Assembly (NCBI RefSeq): GCF_029227915.1 | Contig: NC_079882.1 | Location: forward strand, 1,612,001-1,676,000 | Length of the DNA: 64,000 nucleotides | Reading direction: 5' to 3' | From: Hydractinia symbiolongicarpus | Lineage: Eukaryota > Cnidaria > Hydrozoa > Anthoathecata > Hydractiniidae | Part shown: piece after piece, positions 12,301 to 26,034 of the stretch | Position numbering within the stretch: position 1 is the first letter of the stretch | How the letters are laid out: every line of letters begins with the position of its first letter | The notes under the pieces: model-generated | What the model was told of the DNA's origin: nothing | What the model saw: the letters and a program-made list of their open reading frames with translations, nothing else | The model's database searches: none | Position numbers and translations under genes: made by a program

Positions 12301-14141
12301 GCGGATTGATACTGTTAGAAAGTCATTGAAAGGTAGTTTTTGAAGCTGTCTCTATTTCTTCAGCGCGCGATAACGGCTAGGATTGGTCCCACAGAAAAAA
12401 ATTACTTTTTTTATCCTAATATTTAATTGAAGCGCTACAATAGCGCCCAGTGTAATCGCTAAGTTTCGGCAATCATGTCAAATTAAGAAGAATGTTATTT
12501 CTTGGAGTCCAATTGTCCCACTTTCACATTTATAAGGTCACAGTCCATAATCAGTTCAATTATGTCCCACAGTCAATCGTTTCACTGTTAAAAGCCATAC
12601 AACCTAGTATTACCGGAAAAATAACACGAAATACATTTTGGTACAAATATGTGACTCAATCGTTGTAACTCAAGCGGATTGATACTGTTAGAAAGTCATT
12701 AAAAGGTAGTTTTTGAAGCTGTCGCTATTTCTTCAGCGCGCGATAACGGCTAGGATTTGTCCCACAGTAAATAATGACTTATTTATCTAAATTCCTAAAT
12801 GAAGCGCTACCACAGCGCCCAGTGTAATCGCTGAGTTCCGGCAATCACGTCAAATTAAGAAGAATGTTATTTCTTGAAGTCCAATTGTCTCACCTTCACA
12901 TTTACAAGGTCACAGTCCAAAATCAGTTCAGTAAAGTCCCACAGTCAATTGTCTCACTGTTAAAAGCCATACAACCCAGTAATACCGGAATAATATCATG
13001 AACCACATGTTGGTACAATTATGTGACTCAACCGTTGTAACTCAAAGGGATTGATACTGTTAGAAAGTCAATGAAATGTAGTTCTTGAAGCTGTCGCTAT
13101 TTCTTCAGCGCGCGATAACGGCTAGGATTGGTCCCACAGTAAAGAATGACTTATTTATCTAAATTCTTAAATGAAGCGCTACCACAGCGCCCAGTGTAAT
13201 CGCTGAGTTCCGGCAATCATGTCAAATTAAGGAAAATGTTATTTTTTGGAGTCCAATTTTCTCATTTATCACATTTATCAGGTCACAGTCCAAAGTTAGT
13301 TCAATTAAGTCCCACAGTCAATCGTTTCATTGTTAAAAGCGATGCAACTTAGTAATATCAGAAAAATATCGCTAAATGCATGTTGGTACGAATATGTGAC
13401 CCAACCGTTGTAACTCAAACGGACTGACACCGTTAGAAAGTCAATGAAAGGTAGTTTTAGAAAATGTCTTTATTCCTTCAGCGCGCGCAAACGGCTATGA
13501 TTGGTCCCACAGTAAAGAATGACTTATTTATCTAAATTTTTAAAGGAAGCGCTACCAAAGCGCCCAGTGTAAACGCTCAGTTCAGGCAATCATCTCAAAT
13601 TAAGAAGAATGTTACTTCTTGGTGTCTAATTGTCTCATTTATCACATTTATCAGGTCACAGTCCAAAGTTAGTTCAATTAAGTTCCACAGTCAATCGTTT
13701 CATAGTTATCAGCGATGCAACCTAGTAATATCAGACAAATATCGCTAAATACATGTTAGTACGAATAGGTGACCCAACCGTTGTAACTCAAACGGACTGA
13801 CACCGTTAGAAAGTCAATGAAAGGTAGTTTTAGAAAATATCTCTATTCCTTCAGCGCGCGCAAACGGCTATGATTGGTCCAACAGTAACGAATGACTTTT
13901 TTATCTAAATTCTTAAATGAAGCGCTACCACTGCAGCCAATGTAACCACTGAGTTCCGGCAATCTTGTCGAATTTAGAAGAATGTTATCTCTTGGACTCC
14001 AATTGTCTCATTTATCACATTTATCAGGTCACAGTTCAAGGTTAATTCAATTAAGTCCCACAGTCAATAGTTTCATTGTTATAGGCGATGCAACCTAGTA
14101 ATATCAGAAAAGTATCGCTAAATACATGTTGGTACGAATAT
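8835..14141. repeat. 8-monomer higher-order repeat, 2981-bp period
   Basis: Bases about 8835-11160 recur at about 11817-14141. Unit starts 8942, 9315, 9688, 10060, 10433, 10806 correspond to 12296-2981 and so on: 11923, 12296, 12669, 13041, 13414, 13787. Shared rare markers are TTTGGGCAATC (9110/12091), CTCAAAGGG (10060/13041), ATTTTTTGGAGTCC (about 10260/13243) and GTCCAACAGTAACG (about 10895/13878). Units 11179 and 11552 lie between the two matched stretches and have no counterpart after 14141, where the sequence switches to GACTCAATAGTTG. The two chance open frames at 9111 and 12092 are copies of each other through this repeat. Confidence 0.88.
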
Positions 14142-17100
14142 GTGACTCAATAGTTGTAACTCAAACGGATTGATACTGTTAGAAAGTCATTGAAAGGTAG
14201 TATTTGAAGCTGTCGCTATTTCTTCAGCGCGCGATAACGGCTAGGATTTGTCCCACAGTAAATAATGACTTATTTATCTAAATTCCTAAATGAAGCGCTA
14301 CCACAGCGCCCAGTGTAATCGCTGAGTTCCGGCAATCACGTCAAATTAAGAAGAATGTTATTTCTTGAAGTTCAATTGTCTCACCTTCACATTTACAAGG
14401 TCACAGTCCAAAATCAGTTTAGTAAAGTCCCACAGTCAATTGTCTCACTGTTGAAAGCCATACAACCCAGTAATACCGGAATAATATCATGAACCACATG
14501 TTGGTACAATTACGTGACTCAACCGTTGTAACTCAAACGGATTGATACTGTTAGAAAGTCAATGAAATGTAGTTCTTGAAGCTGTCGCTATTTCTTCAGC
14601 GCGCGATAACGACTAGGATTTGTCCCACAGTACAAAATGACTTATTTACCTAAATTCTTAAATAAAGCGCTACCACAGCGCCCAGTGTAATCGCTGAGTT
14701 CCGGCAATCATGTCAAATTAAGGAAAATGTTATTTCTTGGAGTCCAATTTTCTCATTTATCACATTTATCAGGTCACAGTCCAAAGTTAGTTCAATTAAG
14801 TCCCACAGTCAATCGTTTCATTGTTAAAAGCGATGCAACCTAGTAATATCAGAAAAATATCGCTAAATGCATGTTGGTACGAATATGTGACCCAACCGTT
14901 GTAACTCAAACGGACTGACACCGTTAGAAAGTCAATGAAAGGTAGTTTTAGAAAATGTCTCTATTCCTTCAGCGCGCGCAAACGGCTATGATTGGTCCCA
15001 CAGTAAAGAATGACTTATTTATCTAAATTTTTAAATGAAGCACTACCACAGCGGCCAGTGTAACCGCTGAGTTCCGGCAATCATGTCAAATTAAAAAAAA
15101 TGTTATTTCTTGCACTCCAATTGTCTCATTTATTACATTTATCAGGTCACAGTCCAAAGTTATTTCTATTAAGTCCCACAGTCAATCGTTTCATAGTTAT
15201 AAGCGATGCAACCTAGTAATATCAGACAAATATCGCTAAATACATGTTGGTACGAATGGGTGACCCAACCGTTGTAACTCAAACGGACTGACACCGTTAG
15301 AAAGTCAATGAAAGGTAGTTTTAGAAAATGTCTCTATTCCTTCAGCGCGCGCAAACGGCTATGATTGGTCCCACAGTAAAGAATGACTTATTTATCTAAA
15401 TTTTTAAAGGAAGCGCTACCAAAGCGCCAGTGTAAACGCTCAGTTCAGGCAATCATCTCAAATTAAGAAGAATGTTACTTCTTGGAGTCTAATTGTCTCA
15501 TTTATCACATTTATCAGGTCACAGTCCAAAGTTAGTTCAATTAAGTCCCACAGTCAATCGTTTCATAGTTAAGGGCAATGCAACCTAGTAATATCAGACA
15601 AATATCGCTAAATACATATTAGTACGAATAGGTGACCCAACCGTTGTAACTCAAACGGACTGACACCGTTAGAAAGTCAATGAAAGGTAGTTTTAAAAAA
15701 TGTCTCTATTCCTTCAGCGCGCGCAAACGGCTATGATTGGTCCCACAGTAACGAATCACTTTTTTATCTAAATTCTTAAATTAAGCGCTACCACTGCACT
15801 CAATGTAACCACTGAGTTCCGGCAATCTTGTCGAATTTAGAAGAATGTTACTTCTTGGACTCCAATTGTCTCATTTATCACATTTATCAGGTCACAGTCC
15901 AAAGTTAGTTCAATTAAGTCCCACAGTCAATCGATTCATTGTTATAGGCCATACAACATAGTAATATCAGAAAAATATCGCTAAATACATATTGGTACGA
16001 ATATGTGACCCAACCGTGGAAACTCAAACGGACTTACACCGCTAGAAAGTCAGCTAAATGTAGTATTTGAAACTGTCTCTATTTCTTCAGCGCGTGCTAA
16101 CGGCCACGATTGGTCCCACAGTAAAAAGTTACTTTTTTATCTTAATATTTAAATGAAGCGCTACCACAGCGCCCAGTGTAATCGATAAGTTTCGGCAATC
16201 ATGTCAAATTAAGAAGAATGTTATTTCTTGGAGTCCAATTGTCCCACTTTCACATTTATAAGGTCACAGTCCATAATCAGATCAATTATGTCCCACAGTC
16301 AATCGTTTCCCTGTTAAAAGCCATACAACCTAGTAATACCGGAAAAATAACACGAAATACTTGTTGGTACGAATATGTGACTCAATCGGTGTAACTCAAA
16401 CGGATTGATACTGTTAGAAAGTCATTGAAAGGTAGTTTTTGAAGCTGTCGCTATTTCTTCAGCGCGCGATAACGGCTAGGATTTGTCCCACAGTAAATAT
16501 TGACTTATTTATCTAAATTCCTAAATGAAGCGCTACCACAGCGCCCAGTGTAATCGCTGAGTTCTGGCAATCACGTCAAATTAAGAAGAATGTTATTTCT
16601 TGAAGTCCAATTGTCTCACTTTCACATTTATAAGGTCACAGTCCATAATCAGTTCAATAAGTCCCACAGTCAATCGTTTCATTGTTAAAAGCGATGCAAC
16701 CTAGTAATATCAGATAAATATCGCTAAATACATGTTGGTACGAATATGTGACACAACCGTTGAAACTCAAACGGACTGACACCGTTAGAAAGTCAGTAAA
16801 ATGTAGCATTTGAAACAGTCTCTATTTTTTCAGCGCGCGCTAACGGCTAGGATTGGTCCCAATGCAAAAAATGTCTTATTAGTCTAAATTTTTAAATAAA
16901 GCGCTACCACAGCGCCCAGTGTAATCGCTGAGTTCCGGCAATCATGTCAAATTAAGAAGAATGTTATTTCTTGGAGTCCACTTTTCTCATTTATCACATT
17001 TATCAGGTCACAGTCCAAAGTTAGGTCAATTAAGTCCCACAGTCAATCGTTTCACTGTTAAAAGCTATTCAACCTAGTAATACCGGAATAATATCATGAA

Positions 17101-18469
17101 ACACATGTTGGTAAGATTATGTGACTCAGCCGTTGTAACTCAAACGGATTGATACTGTTAGAAAATCATTGAAAGGTAGTTTTTGAAGCTGTCACTATTT
17201 CTTCAGCGCGCGATAACGGCTACGATTTGTCCCACAGTAAATAATGACTTATTTATCTAAATTCCTAAATGAAGCGCTACCACAGCGCCCAGTGTAATCG
17301 CTGAGTTCCGACAATCATGTCAAATTAAAAAGAATGATATTTCTTGGAGTCCACTTGTCTCACCTTCACATTTATAAGGTCACAGTCCAAAATCAGTTCC
17401 GTTAAGTCCCACAGTCAATTGTTTCACTGTTAAAAGCCATACAACCTAGTAATACCGGAATAATATCATGAAACACATGTTGGTAAGATTATGTGACTCA
17501 GCCGTTGTAACTCAAACGGATTGATACTGTTAGAAAGTCAATGAAATGTAGTTCTTGAAGCTGTCGCTATTTTTTCAGCGCGCGATAACGGCTAGGAATG
17601 GTCTCACAGTAAAAAATGACTTATTAATCTAAATTTTTAAATAAAGCGCTACCACAGCGCCCAGTGTAATCGCTGAGTTCCGGCAATCATGTCAAATTAA
17701 GAAGAATGTTATTTCTTGGAGTCCAATTTTCTCATTTATCACATTTATCAGGTCACAGTCCAAAGTTAGTTCAATTAAGTCCCACAGTCAATCCTTTCAT
17801 CGTTAAAAGCGATGCAACCTAGTAATATCAGAAAAATATCGCTAAATGTATGTTGGTACGGATATGTGAACCAACCGTTGTAACTCAAACGGACTGACAC
17901 CGTTAGAAAGTCAATGAAGTGTAGTTTTTGAAACTGTCGCTATTTTTTCAGCGCGCGATAACGGCTAGGAATGGTCTCACAGTAAAAAATGACTTATTAA
18001 TCTAAATTTTTAAATGAAGCGCTACCACAGCGGCAAGTGTAACCGTTGAGTTCCGGCAATCATGTCAAATTAAGAACAATGTTATTTCTTGCACTCCAAT
18101 TGTCTTATTTATCACATTTATCAGGTCACAGTGCAAAGTTAGTTCAATTAAGTCCCACAGTCAATCGTTTTATAGTTATAAGCGATGCAACCTAGTAATA
18201 TCATACAAATATCGCTAAATACATGTTGGTACGAATTCGTGACACAACCGTTGTAACTCAAACGGACTGACACCGTTAGAAAGTCATTGAAAGGCGGTTT
18301 TAGGAAATGTCTCTATTCCTTCTTCGCGCGGAAACGGCTATGATTGGTCCCACAGTAAAGAATGACTTATTTATCTAAATTTTTAAAGGAAGCGCTACCA
18401 AAGCGACCAGTGTAATCGCTCAGTTCAGGCAATCATCTCAAATTAAGAAGAATGTTATTTCTTGGAGTC
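14142..18469. repeat. Divergent satellite stretch without a clear short HOR
   Basis: Units start at 14160, 14532, 14905, 15278, 15650, 16023, 16395, 16766, 17139, 17511, 17884 and 18257. They resemble types found to the left (14532 and 14905 resemble 10060 and 10433; 15650 resembles the first unit of the window; 16023 resembles 3729 and 11179) but carry more private substitutions, and I find no long near-identical partner. A local echo joins 17139 and 17511, both preceded by GTAAGATTATGTGACTCAGCC. This reads as an older part of the array, or one between recent amplification events. No gene or other element is visible. Confidence 0.75.
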
Positions 18470-20491
18470 CAATTGTCTCACTTTCACATTTATAAGGTCA
18501 AAGTCCATAATCAGTTCAATTAAGACCCACAGTCAATCGTTTCACTGTTAAAAGCCATACAACCTAGTAATGCCGCAAAAATATCACGAAGTACATGTTG
18601 CTACGAATATGTGACTCAACCGTTGCAACTCAAACGGATTGATACTGTTAGAAAGTCAATGAAATGTAGTTCTTGAAACTGTCGCTATTTCTTCAGCGCG
18701 CAATAACGGCTAGGATTTGTCCCACAGTAAAGAATGACTTATTTATCTAAATTCTAAAATAAAGCGCTACCACAGCACCCAATGTAACCACTGAGTTCCG
18801 GCAATCTTGTCGAATTTAGAAGAATGTTATTTCTTGGAGTCCAATTTTCTCATTTATCACATTTATCAGGTCACAGTCCAAAGTTAGTTCAATTAAGTCC
18901 CACAGTCAATCGTTTCATTGTTACGGGCGATGCAACCTAGTAATATCAGAAAAATATCGCTAAATACATGTTGGTACGAATATGTGACCCAACCGTGGAA
19001 ACTCAAACGGACTTGCACCGTTAGAAAGTCAGCGAAATGTAGTATTTGAAACTGTCTCTATTTCTTCAGCGCGTGCTAACGGCTACGATTGGTCCCACAG
19101 TGAAAAATTACTTTTTTATCTTAATATTTAATTGAAGCGCTACCACAGCGCCCAGTGTAATCGCTGAGTTTCGGCAATCATGTCAAATTAAGAAGAATGT
19201 TATTTCTTGGAGTCCAATTGTCTCACTTTCACATTTATAAGGTCAAAGTCCATAATCAGTTCAATTAAGTCCCACAGTCAATTGTTTCACTGTTAAAAGC
19301 AACACAACATAGAAATACCTGAAAAATATCACAAAATACATGTTGGTAGGAATATGTGACTCAACCGTTGTAAGTCAAACGGATTGATACTGTTAGAAAG
19401 TCAATGAAATGTAGTTCTTGAAGCTGTCGCTATTTCTTCAGCGCGCGATAACGGCTAGGATTGGTCCCACAGTAAAGAATGACTTATTTATCTAAATTCT
19501 GAAATGAAGCGCTACCACAGCGCCCAGTGTAATCGCTGAGTTCCGGCAATCATATCAAATTAAGAAGAATGTTATTTCTTGGAGTCTAATTTTCTCATTT
19601 AGCACATTTATCAGGTCACAGTCCGAAGTTAGTTCCATTAAGTCCCACAGTCAATCGTTTCATTGTTTAAAGCGATGCAACCTAGTAGTATCAGAAAAAT
19701 ATCGCTAAATGCATGTTGGTACGAATATGTGACCCAACTGTTGTAACTCAAACGGACTGACACCGTTAGAAAGTCAATGAAATGTAGTTTTTGAACTGTC
19801 GCGATTTTTCCAGCGCGCGATAACGGCGAGGAATGGTCCCACAGTAAAAAATGACTTATTAATCTAAATTTTTAAATGAAACGCTACCACAGAGCCCAGT
19901 GTAATCGCTGAGTTCCGGCAATCATGTCAAATTAAGGAGAATGTTATTTCTTGGAGTCCAATTTTCTCATTTATCACATTTATCAGGTCACAGACCAATG
20001 TTAGTTCAATTAAGTCCCACAGTCAATCGCTTCATAGTTATAAGCGATGCTACCTAGTAATATCAGAGAAATATCGCTAAATACATTGTGGTACGAATAG
20101 GTGACCCAACCGTGGAAACTCAAACGGACTTGCACCGTTAGAAAGTCAGCGAAATGTAGTATTTGAAACTGTCTCTATTTCTTCAGCGCGTGCTAACGGC
20201 TACGATTGGTCCCACAGTGAAAAATTACTTTTTTATCTTAATATTTAATTGAAGCGCTACCACAGCGCCCAGTGTAATCGCTGAGTTCCGGCAATCATGT
20301 CAAATTAAGGAGAATGTTATTTCTTGGAGTCCAATTTTCTCATTTATCACATTTATCAGGTCACAGACCAATGTTAGTTCAATTAAGTCCCACAGTCAAT
20401 CGCTTCATTGTAAAGAGCGATGCAACCTAGTAATATCAGAAAAATATCGCTAAATGCATGTTGGCACGACTATGTGACCCAACCGTTGTAA
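18470..20491. repeat. Supermodule copy 1, R and P segments
   Basis: R is marked by AAGACCCACAGTC, AATGCCGCAA, TGTTGCTACG and the GTTACGGGCGATGC unit (18629-19001). It returns at about 25500-25980 and again at about 29940-30483. P comprises units 19002, 19374, 19747 and 20119, marked by CGTGGAAACT...TTGCACCG, GCAACACAACATAG and TTGAACTGTCGCGATTTTTC. P returns at 30484-32717 with an offset of 11482, rising to 12227 after an internal duplication in the later copy. Between about 19886 and 20290 the two P copies differ in blocks while their flanks match, suggesting conversion tracts. No coding potential is seen. Confidence 0.8.
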
Positions 20492-23400
20492 CTCAAACGG
20501 ACTGACACCGTTAGAAAGTCAATGAAAGCTAGTTTTAGAAAATGTCTCTATTTCTTCAGCGCACGCTAACGACTAGGATTGGTCCCACAGTAAAGAATGA
20601 CATATTTATCTAAATTTTTCAATAAAGCGATACCATCGCGCCCAGTGTAATCGCTGAGTTCCGGCAATCATGTCAAATTAAAAAGAATGTTAGTTTTTGG
20701 AGTCCAATTGTCTCATTTTCACATTTATCAGGTCACAGACCTAAATCAGTTCAATTTAGTCCCACATTCAATCGTTTCACTGTTAAAAGCGATTCAACCG
20801 AGTAATATGAGAAAAATATAGCTAAATACATGTTGGTACGAATATGTGACCCAACCGTTGCAACTCAAACGGACTGACACCGTTAGAAAGTCAATGAAAT
20901 GTAGTTTTTGAAACTGTCGCTATTTCTTCAGCGCGCGATAACGGATAGGATTGGTCCCACACTAAAGAATGATTTATTTATCTAAATTTTTAAAAGAACG
21001 CTACCACAGCGCCCAGTATAATGGCTGAGTTCCGGCAATCACATCAAATTAAGAAGAATGTTATTTCTTGGAGTTCAATTTTCTCATTTATCACATTTCT
21101 TAGGTCACAGTCCACAGTTAGTTCAATTAAGTCCCACAGTCAATCGTTTCACTGTTAACAGCCATGCAACCTAGCAATGTCAGATAAATATCGCTAAATA
21201 CATGTTGGTACGAATATGTGACCCAACCGTTGTAACTCAAACGGACTGACACCGTTAGAAAGTCAATGAAATGTAGTTTTTGAAACTGTCGCTATTTCTT
21301 CAGCCCGCCATAACGTCTAGGACTGGTCCCACAGTAAAAAAATGACTTTTTAATCTTAATTCTTAAATGAAGCGCTATCAGAGCGCCCAGTGTAATCGCT
21401 GAGTTCTGGCAATCACGTCAAATAAAAAAGAATGTTATTTCTTGGAGTCCACTTGTCTCACTTATAACAATTATCAGGTCACAGACCAAAATCAGTTCAA
21501 TTTAGTCCCACAGTCAATCGTTTCACTGTTAAAAGCGATTCAACCGAGTAATATGAGAAAAATATAGCTAAATACATGTTGGTACGAAAATGTGACCCAA
21601 CCGTTGCAACTCAAACGGACTGACACCGTTAGAAAGTCAATGAAATGTAGTTTTTGAGACTGTCGCTATTTCTTCAGCGCGCGATAACGGATAGGATTGG
21701 TCCCACACTAAAGAATGATTTATTTATCTAAATTTTTAAATGAAACGCTACCACAGCGCCCAGTGTAATGGCTGAGTTCCGGCAATCACATCAAATTAAG
21801 AAGAATGTTATTTCTTGGAGTTCAATTTTCTCATTTATCACATTTCTCAGGTCACAGTCCACAGTTAGTTCAATTAAGTCCCACAGTCAATCGTTTCACT
21901 GTTAACAGCCATGCAACCTAGCAATATCAGATAAATATCGCTAAATACATGTTGGAACGAATATGTGACCCAACCGTTGTAACTCCAACGGACTGACACC
22001 GTTAGAAAGTCAATGAAATGTAGTTTTTGAAACCGTCGCTATTTCTTCAGCGCGCGATAACGGATAGGATTGGTCCCACAGTGAAGAATGACTTATTTAT
22101 CTAAATTCATAAATGAAGCGTTACCATTGCGCCCAGTGTAATCGCTGAGTTCCGGCAATCATGTCAAATTAAGAAGAATGTTATTTCTTGGAGTTCAATT
22201 TTCTCATTTATCACATTTCTCAGGTCACAGTCCACAGTTAGTTCAATTAAGTCCCACAGTCAATCGTTTCACTGTTAACAGCCATACAACCTAGCAATAT
22301 CAGATAAATATCGCTAAATACATGTTGGAACGAATTTGTGACCCAACCGTTGTAACTCAAACGGACTGACACCGTTAGAAAGTCAATGAAATGTAGTTTT
22401 TGAAACTGTCGCTATTTCTTCAGCGCGCGATAACGGATAGGATTGGTCCGACAGTGAAGAATGACTTATTTATCTAAATTTTTAAATGAAGCGCTACCAC
22501 AGCGCCCAGTGTAATGGCTGAGTTCCGGCAATCACGTCAAATTAAGAAGAATTTTATTTCTTGGAGTCTAGTTGTCTCACTTTCACACTTATAAGGTCAC
22601 AGTCCATAATCGGTTCAATTAAGTCCCACAGTCAATCGTTTCACTGTTAGAAGACATACAACCTAGTATTGCCTGAAAAATATCAAGAAATACATGTTGG
22701 TACGAATATGTGACTCAACCGTTGTCTCTCAACCAGATTGATACTGTTAGAAAGTCAATGAAATCTAGTTTTTGAAACTGTCGCTATTTCTTCAACGCGC
22801 GATAACGTCTAGGATTGGTCCCACAGTAAAAAAATGACTTTTTAATCTTAATTCTTAAATGAAGCGCTATCAGAGCGCCAGGTGTAATCGCTGAGTTCTG
22901 GCCATAACGTCAAATAAAAAAGAATGTTATTTCTTGGAGTCCACTTGTCTCACTTATAACATTTATCAGGTCACAGACCTAAATCAGTTCAATTTAGTCC
23001 CACAGTCAATCGTTTCACTGTTAAAAGCGATTCAACCGAGTATTATGAGAAAAATATAGCTAAGTACATGTTGGTACGAACATGTGACCCAACCGTTGCA
23101 ACTCAAACGGACTGACACCGTTAGAAAGTCAATGAGATGTAGTTTTTGAAACTGTCGCTATTTCTTCAGCGCGCGATAACGGATAGGATTGGTCCCACAG
23201 TAAGGAATGATTTATTTATCTAAATTTTTAAATGAAGCGCTACCACAGCGCCCAGTGTAATGGCTGAGTTCCGGCAATCACGTCAAACTAAGAAGAATGT
23301 TATTTCTTGGAGTTCAATTTTCTCATTTATCACATGTCTCAGGTCACAGTCCACAGTTAGTTCAATTAAGTCCCACAGTCAATCGTTTCACTGTTAACAG

Positions 23401-24195
23401 CCATGCAACCTAGTAATATCACATAAATATCGCTAAATACATGTTGGAACGAATATGTGACCCAACCGTTGTAAGTCAAATGGACTGACACCGTTAGAAA
23501 GTCAATGAAATGTAGTTTTTGAAACTGTCGCTATTTCTCAGCGCGCGATAACGGATAGGATTGGTCCCACAGTGAAGAATGACTAATTTATCTAAATTCT
23601 TAAATGAAGCGCTACCATTGCGCCCAGTGTAATCGCTGAGTTCCGGCAATCATGTCAAATTAAAAGGAATGTTATTTCTTGGAGTCCACTTGTCTTACTT
23701 ATAACATATATAAAGTCACAGACCAAAATCAGTTCAATTTAGTCCCACAGTCAATCGTTTCACTGTTAAAAGCGATGCAACCGAGTATTATCGCTAAATA
23801 CATGTTGGTACGAATATGTGACGCAACCGTTGTAACTGAAGCGGATTGATACCATTAGAAAGTCAATGAAATGTAGTTTTTGAAACTGTCGCTATTTCTT
23901 CAGCGCACGATAACGGTTAGGATTGGCCCCACAGTAAAAAATGATTTATTTATCTAAATTTTTAAATGAAGCGCTACCACAGCCCCCAGTGTAATGGCTG
24001 ATTTCCGGCAATCACGTCAAATTAAGAAGAATGTTATATCTTGGAGTCCAATTGTCTCACTTTCACACAGTCCATAATCAGTTCAATTAAGTCCCACAGT
24101 CAATCGTTTCACTGTTAAAAGCGATTCAACCGAGTATTATGAGAAAAATATAGCTAAGTACATGTTGGTACGAACATGTGACCCAACCGTTGCAA
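20419..24195. repeat. Supermodule copy 1, Q segment (10 monomers)
   Basis: Units at 20492, 20864, 21236, 21610, 21983, 22356, 22728, 23102, 23475, 23836 match 26035, 26407, 26779, 27153, 27526, 27899, 28271, 28645, 29018, 29379 at a constant offset of 5543, with only scattered substitutions. Markers are TTGGCACGAC at the left end, CAGCCCGCCATAACG (about 21302), AACTCCAACGG (21981) and GTTGTCTCTCAACCAG (22723). The match begins around CGATGCAACC (20418/25961), just before the TTGGCACGAC marker. The last two units are the short 361- and 360-bp forms described separately. Confidence 0.88.
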
Positions 24196-25190
24196 CTCAA
24201 ACGGACTGACACCGTTAGAAAGTCAATGAGATGTAGTTTTTGAAACTGTCGCTATTTCTTCAGCGCGCGATAACGGATAGGATTGGTCCCACAGTAAGGA
24301 ATGATTTATTTATCTAAATTTTTAAATGAAGCGCTACCACAGCGCCCAGTGTAATGGCTGAGTTCCGGCAATCACGTCAAACTAAGAAGAATGTTATTTC
24401 TTGGAGTTCAATTTTCTCATTTATCACATGTCTCAGGTCACAGTCCACAGTTAGTTCAATTAAGTCCCACAGTCAATCGTTTCACTGTTAACAGCCATGC
24501 AACCTAGTAATATCACATAAATATCGCTAAATACATGTTGGAACGAATATGTGACCCAACCGTTGTAAGTCAAATGGACTGACACCGTTAGAAAGTCAAT
24601 GAAATGTAGTTTTTGAAACTGTCGCTATTTCTCAGCGCGCGATAACGGATAGGATTGGTCCCACAGTGAAGAATGACTAATTTATCTAAATTCTTAAATG
24701 AAGCGCTACCATTGCGCCCAGTGTAATCGCTGAGTTCCGGCAATCATGTCAAATTAAAAGGAATGTTATTTCTTGGAGTCCACTTGTCTTACTTATAACA
24801 TATATAAAGTCACAGACCAAAATCAGTTCAATTTAGTCCCACAGTCAATCGTTTCACTGTTAAAAGCGATGCAACCGAGTATTATCGCTAAATACATGTT
24901 GGTACGAATATGTGACGCAACCGTTGTAACTGAAGCGGATTGATACCATTAGAAAGTCAATGAAATGTAGTTTTTGAAACTGTCGCTATTTCTTCAGCGC
25001 ACGATAACGGTTAGGATTGGCCCCACAGTAAAAAATGATTTATTTATCTAAATTTTTAAATGAAGCGCTACCACAGCCCCCAGTGTAATGGCTGATTTCC
25101 GGCAATCACGTCAAATTAAGAAGAATGTTATATCTTGGAGTCCAATTGTCTCACTTTCACACAGTCCATAATCAGTTCAATTAAGTCCCA
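22998..25190. repeat. Tandem 3-monomer duplication, 1094-bp period
   Basis: The three units at 23102, 23475 and 23836 are repeated directly at 24196, 24569 and 24930; the period is 1094 rather than 1116 because two of the three units carry small deletions. Identity runs from about 22998 (GTCCCACAGTC) and the joint lies near 24097, within the conserved CAGTCAATCGTTTCACTGTTAA tract. The later copy of Q at 28645-29738 has only one version of this trimer, so the duplication probably arose after Q was copied, or was lost there. It is a clear example of unequal exchange within a conserved stretch. Confidence 0.9.
23475..24195. repeat. Pair of short monomers (361 + 360 bp) with two deletions
   Basis: The first unit lacks 11 bp near 23790: other units read TAT-GAGAAAAA-TAT where this one has a single TAT, consistent with slippage or end-joining between two TAT repeats. 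The second lacks 12 bp near 24067, where TTTCAC joins directly to ACAGTCC and the TTTATAAGG stretch is gone. The pair always travels together: further copies are at 24569-25289, 29018-29738 and 34582-35303 (first unit there 362 bp because TTCTTCAGC replaces TTCTCAGC). It is a useful lineage marker for the Q segment. Confidence 0.88.
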
Positions 25191-25289
25191 CAGTCAATCG
25201 TTTCACTGTTAACAGCCATACAACCTAGTAATACCTGAAAAGTATCGTTAAATACGTGTTGGTACGAATATGTGACTCAACCGTTGTCT

Positions 25290-26034
25290 CCCAAACGGAT
25301 TGATACTGTTAGAAAGTCAATGAAATGTAGTTTTTGAAACTGTCGCCATTGCTTCAGCGCACGATAACGGTTAGGATTGGTCCCACAGTGAAGAATGACT
25401 TATTTACCTAAACTTTCAAAAGAAGCGCTACCACAGCGCCCAGTGTAATCGCTGAGTTCCGGCAATCATGACAAATTAAAAAGAATGTTAATTCTTGGAG
25501 TCCACTTGTCTCACTTTCACATTTATAAGGTCACAGTCCATAATCAGTTCAATTAAGACCCACAGTCAATCGTTTCACTGTTAAAAGCCATACAACCTAG
25601 TAATGCCGCAAGAATATCACGAAGTACATGTTGCTACGAATATGTGACTCAACCGTTGCAACTCAAACGGATTGATACTGTTAGAAAGTCAATGAAATGT
25701 AGTTCTTGAAACTGTCGCTATTTCTTCAGCGCGCAATAACGGCTAGGATTTGTCCCACAGTAAAGAATGACTTATTTATCTAAATTCTAAAATGAAGCGC
25801 TACCACAGCACCCAATGTAACCACTGAGTTCCGGCAATCTTGTCGAATTTAGAAGAATGTTATTTCTTGGAGTCCAATTTTCTCATTTATCACATTTATC
25901 AGGTCACAGTCCAAAGTTAGTTCAATTAAGTCCCACAGTCAATCGTTTCATTGTTACGGGCGATGCAACCTAGTAATATCAGAAAAATATCGCTAAATGC
26001 ATGTTGGCACGACTATGTGACCCAACCGTTGTAA
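25290..26034. repeat. Supermodule copy 2, R segment fused directly to Q
   Basis: Units 25290 and 25662 match 29739 and 30111 (offset 4449), including GTTGTCTCCCAAACGG, AATGCCGCAA and GTTACGGGCGATGC. In copies 1 and 3, R is followed by the P segment (CGTGGAAACT). Here, within AAAATATCGCTAAAT near 25985, the sequence passes straight to GCATGTTGGCACGAC, the start of Q. A four-monomer P segment of about 1490 bp is therefore missing from the middle copy, presumably by recombination between similar units. Confidence 0.82.
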
